A stretch of DNA of 64,000 nt, taken from NCBI RefSeq assembly GCF_019443745.1, contig NZ_CP050948.1, forward strand, positions 3,910,001 through 3,974,000, in the 5' to 3' direction. Made by a program: the position numbers and the translations under genes. The notes below the pieces were generated by a model, which was given only the letters and a program-made list of their open reading frames with translations, was not told the origin of the DNA and did not search any database. Of the stretch, positions 18,029 to 26,904 are shown one piece after another (positions within the stretch are counted from its first letter, which is position 1; each line of letters begins with the position of its first letter). Origin of the DNA: Iamia sp. SCSIO 61187 (GTDB taxonomy: Bacteria > Actinomycetota > Acidimicrobiia > Acidimicrobiales > Iamiaceae).

Positions 18029-18688
18029 CTACAGGGCGTCGTCGGCTTCGAGGATTCCAGACTTTCGAGCCACGCGCACGATCTCAGCTCGGGTCCGCAC
18101 GTTGAGCTTCTGATGGATGTGAGCCCGGTGGCTCTCCACGGTCCGGACCGAGACGTAGAGCCGCACGGCGATCTCGGCGTTGGTCAGACCGTTCGCGATG
18201 AGGGTCAGAACCTCCACCTCGCGTTCGGACAGCTCGCCGCCGGGTCCGGCCGGGCGCGAGGTCGCGGCGTCGGGCGCCAGCAGCGCCGCGCCGAGGGACG
18301 GGTGGACGTACTGCTTGCCGGCCGCCACCTGGCGGACGGCCTGGACCATTTCGACGTCGGCGGCTTCCTTGACGAGATATCCGGCGGCGCCGGCGTCGAA
18401 CGCTCGCCGGAGATAGGCGACGTCGTCGTGGACGGTGAGCACGAGCACCCTGGTCGCCGGGCTGGTCGCGCAGACGTCGGCGGTCGCGGCGATGCCGCTG
18501 CGGTCCGGCAGGCCGACATCCATGACGAACACGTCCGGCTGGGTATCGCGAGCGACCTCGACAGCTTCGGCGGCCGAGCCGGCCTCCCCGACGATCTCGA
18601 GGTCGGGCTCAGCCTCGAGGATCCGGCGCAGCCCGCTGCGGACCACGGCATGATCGTCACAGAGCGCGATGCGGATCCGATCAGCCAC
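18029..18688 (-). CDS. NarL/DevR-family response regulator, copy 1
   Basis: Cytoplasmic transcription factor of about 219 residues. The receiver domain has the acidic pair (LCDDHAVV), phospho-acceptor Asp about 57 (VFVMDVGLPD) and the conserved Lys in GYLVKEAAD. The C-terminal LuxR-type HTH has LSEREVEVLTLIANGLTNAE and YVSVRTVESHRAHIHQKL. GTG 18688 overlaps the end of the kinase gene upstream by eight bases, so the pair is co-translated. It is closely similar to the regulator at 36339-37001. Confidence 0.9.
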   Translation of the reverse strand: MADRIRIALCDDHAVVRSGLRRILEAEPDLEIVGEAGSAAEAVEVARDTQPDVFVMDVGLPDRSGIAATADVCATSPATRVLVLTVHDDVAYLRRAFDAGAAGYLVKEAADVEMVQAVRQVAAGKQYVHPSLGAALLAPDAATSRPAGPGGELSEREVEVLTLIANGLTNAEIAVRLYVSVRTVESHRAHIHQKLNVRTRAEIVRVARKSGILEADDAL

Positions 18689-19856
18689 GTGCGACCTCGA
18701 GCAGCACCAGAGTCCCCTCGGCCGGCGTCGAGCTGATCGACAGCGTCCCGTCGACGAGCTCCGCGCGCTCGTACATCCCCGTGACCCCGATGTGGGGCCG
18801 GGCCAGTCGATGCGCAACGTCGAAACCGATCCCGTCGTCCTCGATCAGGACTCGGACCAGGCCGTCACGGCCGCTGAGCGTGACGCTTGCGCTCGCGGCC
18901 GACGCGTGACGGATGACGTTCGTAAGGGCCTCCTGCACCACCCGGTAGATGACCGTCTCGATCTCCGGCGCAAGCCGTTCGTCGGCGCCGAGCACGTCGG
19001 TGTCAACCTCGATGGTGAGGCCGGTGCGGGCGGCGAGATCCTCTCCTAGACGCTGGAGGGCGGGGACCAGCCCGATGTCGTCGAGCACGGTCGGTCGCAG
19101 GTCGAACGCAAGCTGGCGCGCCCGACGCAGACCGTCGGCGACGAGCTCTCGCAGGTCGGCGACGCGGCGGCGGGCGTCGTCGGCGTCGAGGCCGGGGTCG
19201 GCGAACGAGTCCTCCACCAGCCGAAGGCCGAGAAGGACCGAGGTGAGCGCTTGGCCGACGTCGTCGTGCAGGTCTCGGCTCACCCGGGCGCGCTCGGCCT
19301 CCTGAGCGGCGATCACCTGCCTCAGCAGCTCCCGGCGGGCCCTCGCCTGCTCCTGAGCGGCGGCACGGCTCAGCTCCAAGGCCATGAGCTCGGTCGTCTC
19401 GATAGCCCCGGCCGCGAACGCAGCCAGCGCGACCACGAGCGCTTCGTCGCTCTCGTCGAACACCGCTCCGTCGGCCTTCTCGGTGACGTAAAGGTTCCCG
19501 TAGCGGCGGCCGGCACGCATGATCGGGACACCGAGGAGCGTACGCATCGGTGGATGACCAGGCGGGAAGCCGACCGAACGGGGGTCCGCCCCGAGGTCTT
19601 CGAGTCGGACCGGGCACTCAGCGATGATCACCTCGCCCAGGAGGCCGCGGCCCTGCGGGTAGCTCCCGATCGCCTCGACCGTCGCGCTGTCGATGCCGTG
19701 GTGGACGAACGTTGTGAGCTGACCGGCCTCGTAGACGCCGAGCGCCGCGTAGCGGGCGTCGGCCACCGACGCAGCACCCTCGACGATGCGGTGCAAAACG
19801 GTGTCGCGATCGTGGGGTCCCCCCAGGTCGAGCGCAGCGCGCAGCAACACGCGCAA
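18681..19856 (-). CDS. GAF-domain sensor histidine kinase (DevS/DosS-like), copy 1
   Basis: Soluble sensor kinase of about 391 residues. An N-terminal GAF domain (about 10-150) carries RYAALGVYEAG, QGRGLLGEVI, GHPPMRTLLGVPI and YGNLYVTEK, all characteristic of DevS/DosS GAF domains that sense oxygen or redox through haem. A HisKA_3 dimerisation helix follows with the phospho-acceptor His in RVSRDLHDDVGQALTSVL, then a HATPase_c domain (EALTNVIRHA, DDGIGFD). The longest frame starts at TTG 19856; GTG 19850 is an alternative. Haem binding is inferred from the family. Confidence 0.9.
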   Translation of the reverse strand: MRVLLRAALDLGGPHDRDTVLHRIVEGAASVADARYAALGVYEAGQLTTFVHHGIDSATVEAIGSYPQGRGLLGEVIIAECPVRLEDLGADPRSVGFPPGHPPMRTLLGVPIMRAGRRYGNLYVTEKADGAVFDESDEALVVALAAFAAGAIETTELMALELSRAAAQEQARARRELLRQVIAAQEAERARVSRDLHDDVGQALTSVLLGLRLVEDSFADPGLDADDARRRVADLRELVADGLRRARQLAFDLRPTVLDDIGLVPALQRLGEDLAARTGLTIEVDTDVLGADERLAPEIETVIYRVVQEALTNVIRHASAASASVTLSGRDGLVRVLIEDDGIGFDVAHRLARPHIGVTGMYERAELVDGTLSISSTPAEGTLVLLEVARG

Positions 19857-20361
19857 CCGCTCCTGGCCAATCGCCGGCGATCGCCGTGTACCTGTTCGGA
19901 CTCACGAGGACCGAGACCTGACGGTTCGGCGGACGTACGACACCATGTCGTAGACCTTAGGCGGCCCCACTGCCGGAGTGGGTCTGGGCAGACGCGCTGC
20001 TGTCGTGATGGACAGCTTCGTCGGTCCGTCGCGCCGCAGCCGAAGACAACGCTTCTCCAGCTCGGTGACGCGGGCGCTGTGGCCGCAGTGGTGTTCGACA
20101 CACACGCCCGTGGAGCTCCTCGGCGGCGGGACCGGCCGAGGGCGAAGCGGTTCTCATGCTCGCTGGCCTGTCCGAGCCGCTCACGTTCCGCTGGCCGCTT
20201 CCGTAGAGGACTTGCCGGTCCCGGTCGGTTGGTGCCCCGCCGTCTCGTCGGTCACGAGCCGCGGTTCCGTAGCCAACCGCACCGCGGTCCGAGTGTTGGA
20301 CGGATGGCCTCGCCGGCTCAACCCACGATGGTCGGTGGAGACCACAAGTCGAGGAGGAACG
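19857..20361. other. Divergent intergenic region without a convincing gene
   Basis: About 500 bases separate the leftward kinase gene from the rightward ABC exporter. All frames here give Arg- and Pro-rich translations without a recognisable motif. I looked for a DevR-type palindrome (GGGACTnnAGTCCC-like) and found none. GAGGAGG at 20351-20357 serves the ABC gene. Confidence 0.5.
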
Positions 20362-21054
20362 ATGGGCTGGCTCAAGTCGCTCGTGCCTGACGACCAGCAC
20401 ACGGCCATTGGACGGGCTCCGGGACCTGGCCTCGAGGCGGTCGGGATCACCAAGTCCTACCGGCGGGGGATCTGGCCCCGCCGGCGCGCCCTGCCCGTGC
20501 TCCGCGGCGCCGACCTCTCGGTCGGCGCCGGCGAGGTTGTCGGCCTGGTCGGCGAGAACGGTTCGGGAAAGAGCACTCTGATGAAGGTCCTCGTCGGCGC
20601 CTTGGCTGCCGACGGCGGACGTGTGCAGGTCTCGGGCCGGATCGGATACTGCCCGCAGGAGGCCGTCCTCTACGACCGGCTCACCTGCGACGAGCACCTC
20701 GAGCTGTTTGGAGTCGCGTACGGCATGGATGAGGGGGCTGTGGTCGCGGGGGCCGACGGCCTCTACGACACGCTCGGTTTCGAGCACTGGCGTGCTGCCC
20801 GGGTCGAGGAGCTGTCGGGCGGCACCCGGGCCAAGCTCAACCTGGCGCTCGCGCTGCTCGCCGATCCCGAGGTGCTGCTCCTCGACGAGCCCTACGCCGG
20901 GTTCGACTGGGACACCTACCAGCGGTTCTGGGGCCTGGCCGCCGAGCGGCGGGCTGCCGGCCGCAGCGTCCTGGTGATCAGCCACTTCGTCACCGACCAG
21001 GAGCGCTTCGACCGGCTCGTGGAGCTGCGCGACGGCAGGACCGTGTCGCGATGA
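20362..21054 (+). CDS. ABC transporter ATP-binding protein
   Basis: A 230-residue ATPase starting MGWLKSLVPDD at ATG 20362, five bases after GAGGAGG. It has Walker A (GENGSGKST), a Q-loop (GYCPQE), the signature LSGGTRAK, Walker B (VLLLDEPYAGFD) and the switch His (VISHFVT). It resembles drug or antibiotic exporter ATPases that pair with ABC-2 permeases. It overlaps the permease gene by four bases. The partner is frameshifted, so transport may be lost. Confidence 0.92.
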   Translation: MGWLKSLVPDDQHTAIGRAPGPGLEAVGITKSYRRGIWPRRRALPVLRGADLSVGAGEVVGLVGENGSGKSTLMKVLVGALAADGGRVQVSGRIGYCPQEAVLYDRLTCDEHLELFGVAYGMDEGAVVAGADGLYDTLGFEHWRAARVEELSGGTRAKLNLALALLADPEVLLLDEPYAGFDWDTYQRFWGLAAERRAAGRSVLVISHFVTDQERFDRLVELRDGRTVSR

Positions 21055-22683
21055 ACGCCATGACCGCCCTGGTCGGCCGCCGGGCGGTGCTCGACTACGC
21101 CCGCCGCCCCCTCAAACTCGTGCTGCTCATCGCCGTCCCTGTCGTGCTCGTCTTCGTGTGGGGCGGCACGCTGGCCGACTTCTCCAAGCTGGTGGGCGGC
21201 ACAGCCGACCAGGTCCAGGTCGAGGCGGCCACCGCCGGGTGGGCGGCCGCCGTGCTGGCCGGTCTCGGCGGGTTCTTCCAGGTGTCCGGTTCGCGGGCAG
21301 CGGACCGACGCCTCGCCGCCGCCGGCCACCGGACAGCCCCCGTCGCCGCCGGCCGCCTCGGCGCGTCCCTCGGCCTCGCGGCGGTGGCTGCCGCCGGGGC
21401 TTGCTGGCGTTGGCCGCCCGTACCGGCATCAACGATCCCGTCCGGGCCGTCGCCGCGACGCTGCTGGTGGCGATCATCTACCTCGCGCTCGGGGTGCTCG
21501 TCGGAACCGTCGTGCGGTCCGACATGAACGGGGCGCTGCTGATCACCCTGGCCTGGATCCTCGACGTGTTCCTCGGCCCCGGCCTCGGGGCGGGTCATCG
21601 GTGCTGACCCGGGTGTTCCCGCTGCACTTCCCGACGCTCGTGCTCACCAGCCAGGCCAGCGGCCACGCCGGGCCCCTCGGCGATGTGGGCTGGTCTCTCG
21701 CGTGGGCGGTCGGCCTGGCTGCCCTCGCCGTCGCCCGCCTCGCCGCGACGACCCGGCCGGCACCGGCGCCAGTCGGACCTGTGCCCTCCGGCGCCACGAC
21801 CGCCGCGGTGCGGGCACCGGCGACAGGGCGCCCGACGGCAGCGGCCGATCGGCCGACCCCGCCCGCCGACGCATCGCTGGTCGCAATCAGAGCCCGCCCG
21901 GCAATCGCAGTCGGCGACCGGTCGGGTCTGGGTGGCGTCGGCGCGGTCCTGAGGGCGGGGATGCGCGAGTACCGCCGCAACCGGCTCCTGTGGGCGCTTC
22001 TGGTCGGCGTCCCCGCAGTCTTCATCGGCCTGGCCATCGCGGTGACCGTCGACGAACCCGGCCCCGTCGCTCTCGTGGACGGCGCCCGCCGGTTCACCGC
22101 GATGCTGTCTCAGCGCCGCATGCACGCCGCGAACATGGTGCCGGTCACCTCGGCGTTCCTCGCCGGCCTCGCAGGACTGTTCATCGTCACCGGCTCCGCC
22201 GGCGGCGACCGGCGCCTGGTCCTCGCCGGCCTCCGACCCCGCGAGGTGCTGGCCGGCCGGCTGGGCGTCATCGGCGCAGCGACCGTCGTGACCACCGCCG
22301 CCGCCGTCACCGTGTCGGGAGCATGGTACCCGCCGCGGCAATGGGTGGTCTTCGCGGGCGCCAACCTGCTCATCGCGCTCACGTACGCCATGGTCGGCGT
22401 TCTGGTCGGACCGCTCACCGGCCGCCTCGGCGGCCTCTACCTGATCCTCCTGCTGGCGTTCATCGACGTCGGCCTGGGCCAGACCGTCATGTTCCCCGGC
22501 GGTCCCCCCGCCTGGGGCGCGTTCCTGCCGGCCCGCGGAGCCTCGCGGGTGCTGATCGACGGCGCATTCACCGCCCGCTTCGATCAGGTCGGCTACCTCC
22601 GGCTCGGCCTCGCCTGGCTGGCCGCCCTCACGGCCGCCACGGCCGTGGTGTACCAGCGTCGCACCGCATCGAGGCGGTCATGA
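21051..22683 (+). pseudogene. ABC-2-type permease, two halves joined, frameshifted
   Basis: ATG 21051 opens a membrane protein (LVGRRAVLDYARRPLKLVLL). Frames change near 21400 (to INDPVRAVAATLLVAIIYLA) and near 21600 (to RVFPLHFPTLVLTSQ). The last frame then runs without a stop through an Ala/Pro-rich linker into a second ABC-2-like half (MREYRRNRLLWALLVGVP, then LTYAMVGVLVGPLTGRLG). If repaired it would be a fused two-half permease of about 540 residues. A second copy of its C-terminus is a fragment near 46.1-46.6 kb. Confidence 0.7.
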
Positions 22684-22885
22684 CCGTGGCCGCCCCCACC
22701 GGCGGCGTCGAAGACCTCCTCAGTCGGCTCCGCAAGGTCGAAGGACAGGTCCAGGGGCTGCAGCACCTCGCCCACGGCGGTGACAGCATCGACGAGCTGC
22801 CGGCACGGCTTGTCGCCGCCCGGGGGCGCCTTGAATGCGGTCGCCGTCGGCGCCTCCCATCTGTCAGAACAGACGTCGCTTCGAC
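22680..22885 (+). pseudogene. CsoR/DUF156-family metal-sensing repressor, frameshifted
   Basis: ATG 22680 overlaps the permease stop. The reading LLSRLRKVEGQVQGLQHLA is the first helix of CsoR/RcnR repressors. The second helix with its usual Cys (CRHGLSPPGGALNAVAVGA) is in another frame after a shift near 22795. The combination resembles a copper- or formaldehyde-responsive CsoR protein. It no longer encodes a full repressor. Confidence 0.6.
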
Positions 22886-22889
22886 CACC

Positions 22890-23575
22890 GACCCCGGTCA
22901 CCGCCGACGAGGACCTCCTCCCCTGCGCCGACCCGGCCGACGACGACGCCGCCGCGTCGAGCGCATCCGGCAGGAGTTCCCCGCCGGGCTCGCAGCGCTG
23001 GCAGCCCTGGGCAAAGCAGTCTTGATCTTCGGCTCGGGTCGGGTGGCTGACGGCGATCCCCGCTACGAACGCGCCCGCCGGGTCGCGGCCCGGCTCGGCG
23101 AAGCCGGGTTCGCCATCATCACCGGCGGCGGAGCCGGCCTCATGGAGGCCGCCAACCGCGGCGCCCGCGAGTCGGGACGACCTCGGTCGGGCTCGGCATC
23201 GAGCTGCCCCACGGGCAGGGACTGAACCCCTACGTGGTCGTCGCCGTGGGCTTCCGCTACTTCTTCGCCCGGAAGCTCGTGTTCGTCCGCTACGCGTCGG
23301 CCTTCGTGGTGCTGACCGGCGGGTTCGGGGACCGTCGACGAGCTGTCCGAAGCACTTGCGCTCATCCAGACCGGGAAGGTTCCGTAGTCCTCGTGGGCTC
23401 CGACCACTGGCGCGGCATGAACGACTGGCTTCGCGATGCCTTCGACAGCAGCGGCTTCACCAGCATCATCGACACCGACCTCCTGGTGGTGAGGGACGAC
23501 CCGACGAGATCGCCGAGCTCGTGCATCGCTGCCACCTCCGCCGTCAGGCGCTGGCACCGGCGACCCGTTCGCCGT
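22890..23575 (+). pseudogene. LOG-family (TIGR00730) nucleotide-processing protein, several frameshifts
   Basis: The pieces follow family order. They are KAVLIFGSGRVADGDPRYE, AIITGGGAGLMEAANRGA, a shifted LGIELPHGQGLNPY, RYFFARKLVFVRYASAFVV and GGFG, a shifted TVDELSEALALIQTGK, then DHWRGMNDWL. The PGGxGTxxE-like motif reads TGGFG-TVDEL across a shift. At least three frame changes and an internal TAG make it non-coding as it stands. LOG proteins cleave cytokinin-like or other nucleotide ribosides. Confidence 0.75.
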
Positions 23576-23669
23576 AGCCGCCGTGCAGGAGGTGAGGATG
23601 CGATCGCAAATGTCGCGAGTGGTCCTCGTTGCTGCCGCCGCGATGAGCGCGCTGCGGTGACGGTCGAGC

Positions 23670-24310
23670 GGCGGGCACCGCTGGACCGCGGCGGGGTCGT
23701 TCTCGTACGCCACGGCGAGACGGCCTGCACGGTCAGCGGGTCCGCACACCAGCAGCACCGACATGCCCCTCACCGACGTCGGCCGGCACCAAGCCGAGCG
23801 GCTGGCCGTCTGAGTGGACAGGCGTTCGCCGTCGTGCTCGCGAGCCCGCGCCAGCGCGGCCGAGACGTGCCGCATGGCGGGCTTCGGCGGAGTCGCTGAG
23901 CGATGCGGTGAGGTGAGATGCGATGAGGTGAGATGAGGTGGAGTGAGATGAGGTGAGGTGAGGTGAGGTGACGGAGTGGGACTACGGCGCCTTCGAGGGT
24001 CGTCGCACGACAAGGATTCGCCTCGAGGTGCCGGGCTGGTCGCTGTGGCGCGACGGCGTTCCCGGTGGTGAGACCGCAGCCGAGGGTCGGAGCCCGGGCA
24101 GACCGAACGCTCGACCGCGTCCGGCACGCAGCGGGAGACGCGCTCGTCTTCTCTAACGGGCACTTCCTGCGCGTGCTGGCGGCCCGCTGGCTGGGCCTCC
24201 GCGCCAACGAAGCCCGCCTCCTTGCGCTCCACCCGGCAAGTGTCAGTGTCCTCGGCTGGGAGCGTGAACAACGAGTCCTCCGCCGGTGGAACGACGTCAT
24301 GGACCGGTAG
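23670..24310 (+). pseudogene. Histidine phosphatase (phosphoglycerate-mutase-like), broken
   Basis: GGVVLVRHGETA contains the RHG catalytic motif. FAVVLASPRQR gives the second Arg, and WDYGAFEG with PGGETAAE the middle. [17 protein letters not shown] contains the second catalytic His, and the tail ends [11 protein letters not shown]. The segments lie in several frames, with an in-frame TGA near 23812. A tandem repeat at about 23905-23971 is inserted between the first and second parts. Intact relatives are about 190-200 residues long. Confidence 0.75.
23905..23971 (+). repeat. Short tandem GGTGA/GATGA-type repeat
   Basis: About 67 bases built from five-base units GGTGA, GATGA and GAGTGA, ending in four near-perfect copies of AGGTG. 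It is purine- and T-rich, unlike the surrounding GC-rich coding DNA. It splits the histidine phosphatase reading frame and looks like a slippage-generated microsatellite. Confidence 0.85.
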
Positions 24311-24440
24311 GGAACGCGCCCGAGGCCCGCAGCCGGCTGCGGGATCTCCCGGATGCGAGGGTCCGCAGCGACCTCGGATGGCAGCCCCGACGACGCCATC
24401 CACACTGGTCGCATCGACCTGGATCGACGAGGAGCCCGCC

Positions 24441-25613
24441 ATGACCGAGCCCACCCACACGCATGCCTGGCAGGCCCGACAGGACGAGGTCCGGCTCGGC
24501 TGCGTCGCCGGGTTCCCGGTGGGGATGAACTGGAGCGTGCTGGTCATCGCCTGGCTGCTCACGTGGAGCCTCGCGACCGGTGGGTTGCCCCACGGCGCCC
24601 CCGGTCACGCAGCGGGAACGTACTGGGCGGCTGGGGCGGTCGCCGCGGTGGTGTTCCTTGCGTCGCTGCTCGCGCACGAGCTCGCCCACTCCGTCGTCGC
24701 CCGCCGGTCCGGCATCGAGGTCACCGGCATCACCCTGTGGCTGTTCGGTGGCGTCGCCTCTCTGTCACGTGAGCCAGAGACGCCCGCCGCTGACCTGCGC
24801 ATCGCCGCCGCCGGCCCAGGCGCCAGCCTCGCCCTCGCCGGGCTCTTCGGCGTCGGCTCGCTTGCCGTCGAAGCCACCTCCGCCCCCCACATCCTTGCGA
24901 GCGTCACCGGCTGGCTGGCCGGCGTGAACCTGATGCTCGGCCTGTTCAACCTCATCCCTGGCGCACCCCTCGACGGCGGCCGCGTGCTCCGCGCCATCGT
25001 GTGGCGGCTGCGCGGCGACCGCCACCAGGCGGCCCTGATCGCCACCAGCGCCGGCGCTGTCGTCGGCTACGGCCTCATCGGTCTGGGCCTGACCCAGTTC
25101 CTCGTCGCCGGCGGCATCGGCGGCCTGTGGTTCGTCTTCATCGGGTGGTTCCTCCTCAACGCCGCCCGCGCCGAGAAGGCCCACGAGCGCATCCGCCACG
25201 CCCTCACCGGGGTCAAGATGTCCGACGCCATGACTCCCGCCACCAGCGTCATCCCCGCCTGGCTCGCGGTGGGCGACGCCATCGAGCGCCACGCGCTCAC
25301 CGACCGGATCGACGTCTGGCCCGTCGAAGGTTTCGACGGTCGGATCGCGGGCGTCGTCACCATCGACGGTCTGCGCGCCGTGCCCGTCGACGAACGCACC
25401 GCCACCCAGGTGTCGGCGATCACGATCCCCGCCGACGCTCTTGTCCAGGTCCCTCTGACCTCCACGGTCATCGAGCTCCTCGGTCGAGCCGACAGCGTGG
25501 TCGATCGCCCAGTCCTCGTCAGCGACGGCGATCGCGTCGTTGGGATCGTCACCGGCGACGATCTCGAGCGCGTCGCCGGCCGACGGCTCGGAGCCACCCG
25601 CTCCCACCACTGA
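24441..25613 (+). CDS. Site-2 protease family protein (M50) with CBS domains
   Basis: Membrane zinc protease of 390 residues, similar in layout to mycobacterial Rip3/Rv2625c. The six or so membrane helices contain HELAH (about 79-83) and the third zinc-ligand motif NLIPGAPLDGGRVL. The C-terminal half holds a CBS pair (KMSDAMTPATSVIP and RPVLVSDGDRVVGIVTGDDLE). ATG 24441 follows GAGGAGCC. It is intact although the genes on both sides are broken. Such proteases release membrane-bound regulators, often in hypoxia or dormancy responses. Confidence 0.92.
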   Translation: MTEPTHTHAWQARQDEVRLGCVAGFPVGMNWSVLVIAWLLTWSLATGGLPHGAPGHAAGTYWAAGAVAAVVFLASLLAHELAHSVVARRSGIEVTGITLWLFGGVASLSREPETPAADLRIAAAGPGASLALAGLFGVGSLAVEATSAPHILASVTGWLAGVNLMLGLFNLIPGAPLDGGRVLRAIVWRLRGDRHQAALIATSAGAVVGYGLIGLGLTQFLVAGGIGGLWFVFIGWFLLNAARAEKAHERIRHALTGVKMSDAMTPATSVIPAWLAVGDAIERHALTDRIDVWPVEGFDGRIAGVVTIDGLRAVPVDERTATQVSAITIPADALVQVPLTSTVIELLGRADSVVDRPVLVSDGDRVVGIVTGDDLERVAGRRLGATRSHH

Positions 25614-25616
25614 TGG

Positions 25617-26075
25617 CTCGCACCTTCTCGGCCCCGACCCGCCCGGCCGCGACCAGCGCAGGGGGACGAGGCGCTCACGGATGATGCGGCCGGACTGCAG
25701 GTCAATCTTCGCCCTCCAAGCCTCGTCCGACCTCGATGCGCAGCTTGCGGTCGCCATTGGCGATGACGAGGAGGATGCCGCTGTCTTCACGCTGCCGCCC
25801 CACGCCCCACGAGCGACCCAGGTCAATCGTGTAGTCCTCGATCGACTCTGAGTGCCCGTGCTCTCGATGACAGCGACGGCGATCTGGTTGCCCGATGGTG
25901 CTTCGTGGTCGATCAGCTCGGCACCGACCCGCTGCTCGGTGGCCGTGGCCACGGTATGGCTTTGGTCGACGACCGGCTGGGTGAACTCGGGGAAGTGCTC
26001 GTCGGCCCCGGCAGCGCCAGCCATCACGACCAGCAGCCCGACGAGGGCGAGGATGAGCATGAGGCGACGAGTCAC
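25617..26075 (-). pseudogene. TPM-domain (YgcG/Psb32-like) protein, frameshifted and truncated
   Basis: GTG 26075 gives a signal peptide (RRLMLILALVGLLVVMAGA) and the start of a TPM domain (VVDQSHTVATATEQRVGAEL, GNQIAVAVIEST). After a shift near 25852 the frame reads IEDYTIDLGRSWGVG and DRKLRIEVGRGLEG. A further shift gives QSGRIIRERLVPL. The usual C-terminal membrane segment and Gly/Ser tail are absent. It overlaps the LemA gene by four bases, the classical LemA-TPM pairing. Confidence 0.7.
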
Positions 26076-26696
26076 GGCACAGTTGTCGTCGAGCCGCCGA
26101 GGTCGACGACAGGGTTGTCGGCCGATCTGGGCGAGGCCTCGACCAGCGGCCGTCGGTCGAACCCGAAGGCACCGGCGATGAGGCTACGGGGGAAGCTGCG
26201 GGTGGCCACGTTGTAGGAGGTGACGGCGCCGTTGAAGTCGCGGCGGGCATGGGCGATGCGGTTCTCGGTGCCCTCGAGCTGGGTCTGCAGGACGCGGATG
26301 TTCTCGTTGCTGCGCAGCTCGGAGTAGCTCTCTACGATCGCGAGCAGACGCCCGAGACCGGCCTCGATCTGGCTGGTGGCGGCGGTCTGTTCCTCCACCG
26401 ACCCAGGCGCCGGCGTAGGCCTGGCGGGCCTGGGCCAGCTCCCCGAACACGGTTTGCTCCTGGTCGAGGGCGCCGCGCACGGCGCTGACGAGGTTGGGGA
26501 TGAGGTCGTTGCGCCGCTGGAGTTGGGCGTCGAGATCGGCGAACGCGCGCTCGCGGTGGCCTCCTTGCCGACCAGCCCGTCGTACGGCACCGCGAGCAGG
26601 AGCCCGGCCAGCAGGAGCACGCCGACCACGACGGCGACGGGTAACCAGCCGGCGGGGGCGGCGGCCGCTCCTCATCCGAGAGATGGCGGTGGTCAT
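26072..26696 (-). pseudogene. lemA: LemA-family protein, two compensating frameshifts
   Basis: A hydrophobic N-terminus (VGVLLLAGLLLAVPYDGLVG) is followed, in another frame, by FADLDAQLQRRNDLIPNLV and FGELAQARQAY. The frame then returns to SQIEAGLGRLLAIVESYSEL, NIRVLQTQLEGTENRIA and SFPRSLIAGAFGF, ending at a stop overlapping the TPM start. QRRNDLIPNLV is the LemA hallmark. Because the shifts compensate, a small sequencing error could hide an intact gene. LemA proteins are membrane-anchored with an extracytoplasmic helical domain. Confidence 0.72.
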
Positions 26697-26904
26697 GTCA
26701 ACGCTCCTGACGTCGATGGGTGCCGGCTGATGTGCATCGGCATTGAGCCTCACATCGGGCGTCCCCTGGGCCGCCCACCATCCGGCCCCGTTGCCGATCA
26801 TCGCTGGTCAGCTACCGAAGACGACGTGGCGAGGTCCCTCGCCGCGTCCAAGTCCGCTGCCCGCACCGGCCGAAGAGCCACCTTGGTCGGCGCTGGGGCT
26901 CATC

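Noticed and set aside
19857-20361. DevR-type binding site upstream of kinase 1 or the ABC genes
   Set aside because: No GGGACTnnAGTCCC-like palindrome is present; only a half site was seen, upstream of the YHS-nuo operon.
23905-23971. CRISPR-like repeat
   Set aside because: Units are five bases, contiguous, without spacers.
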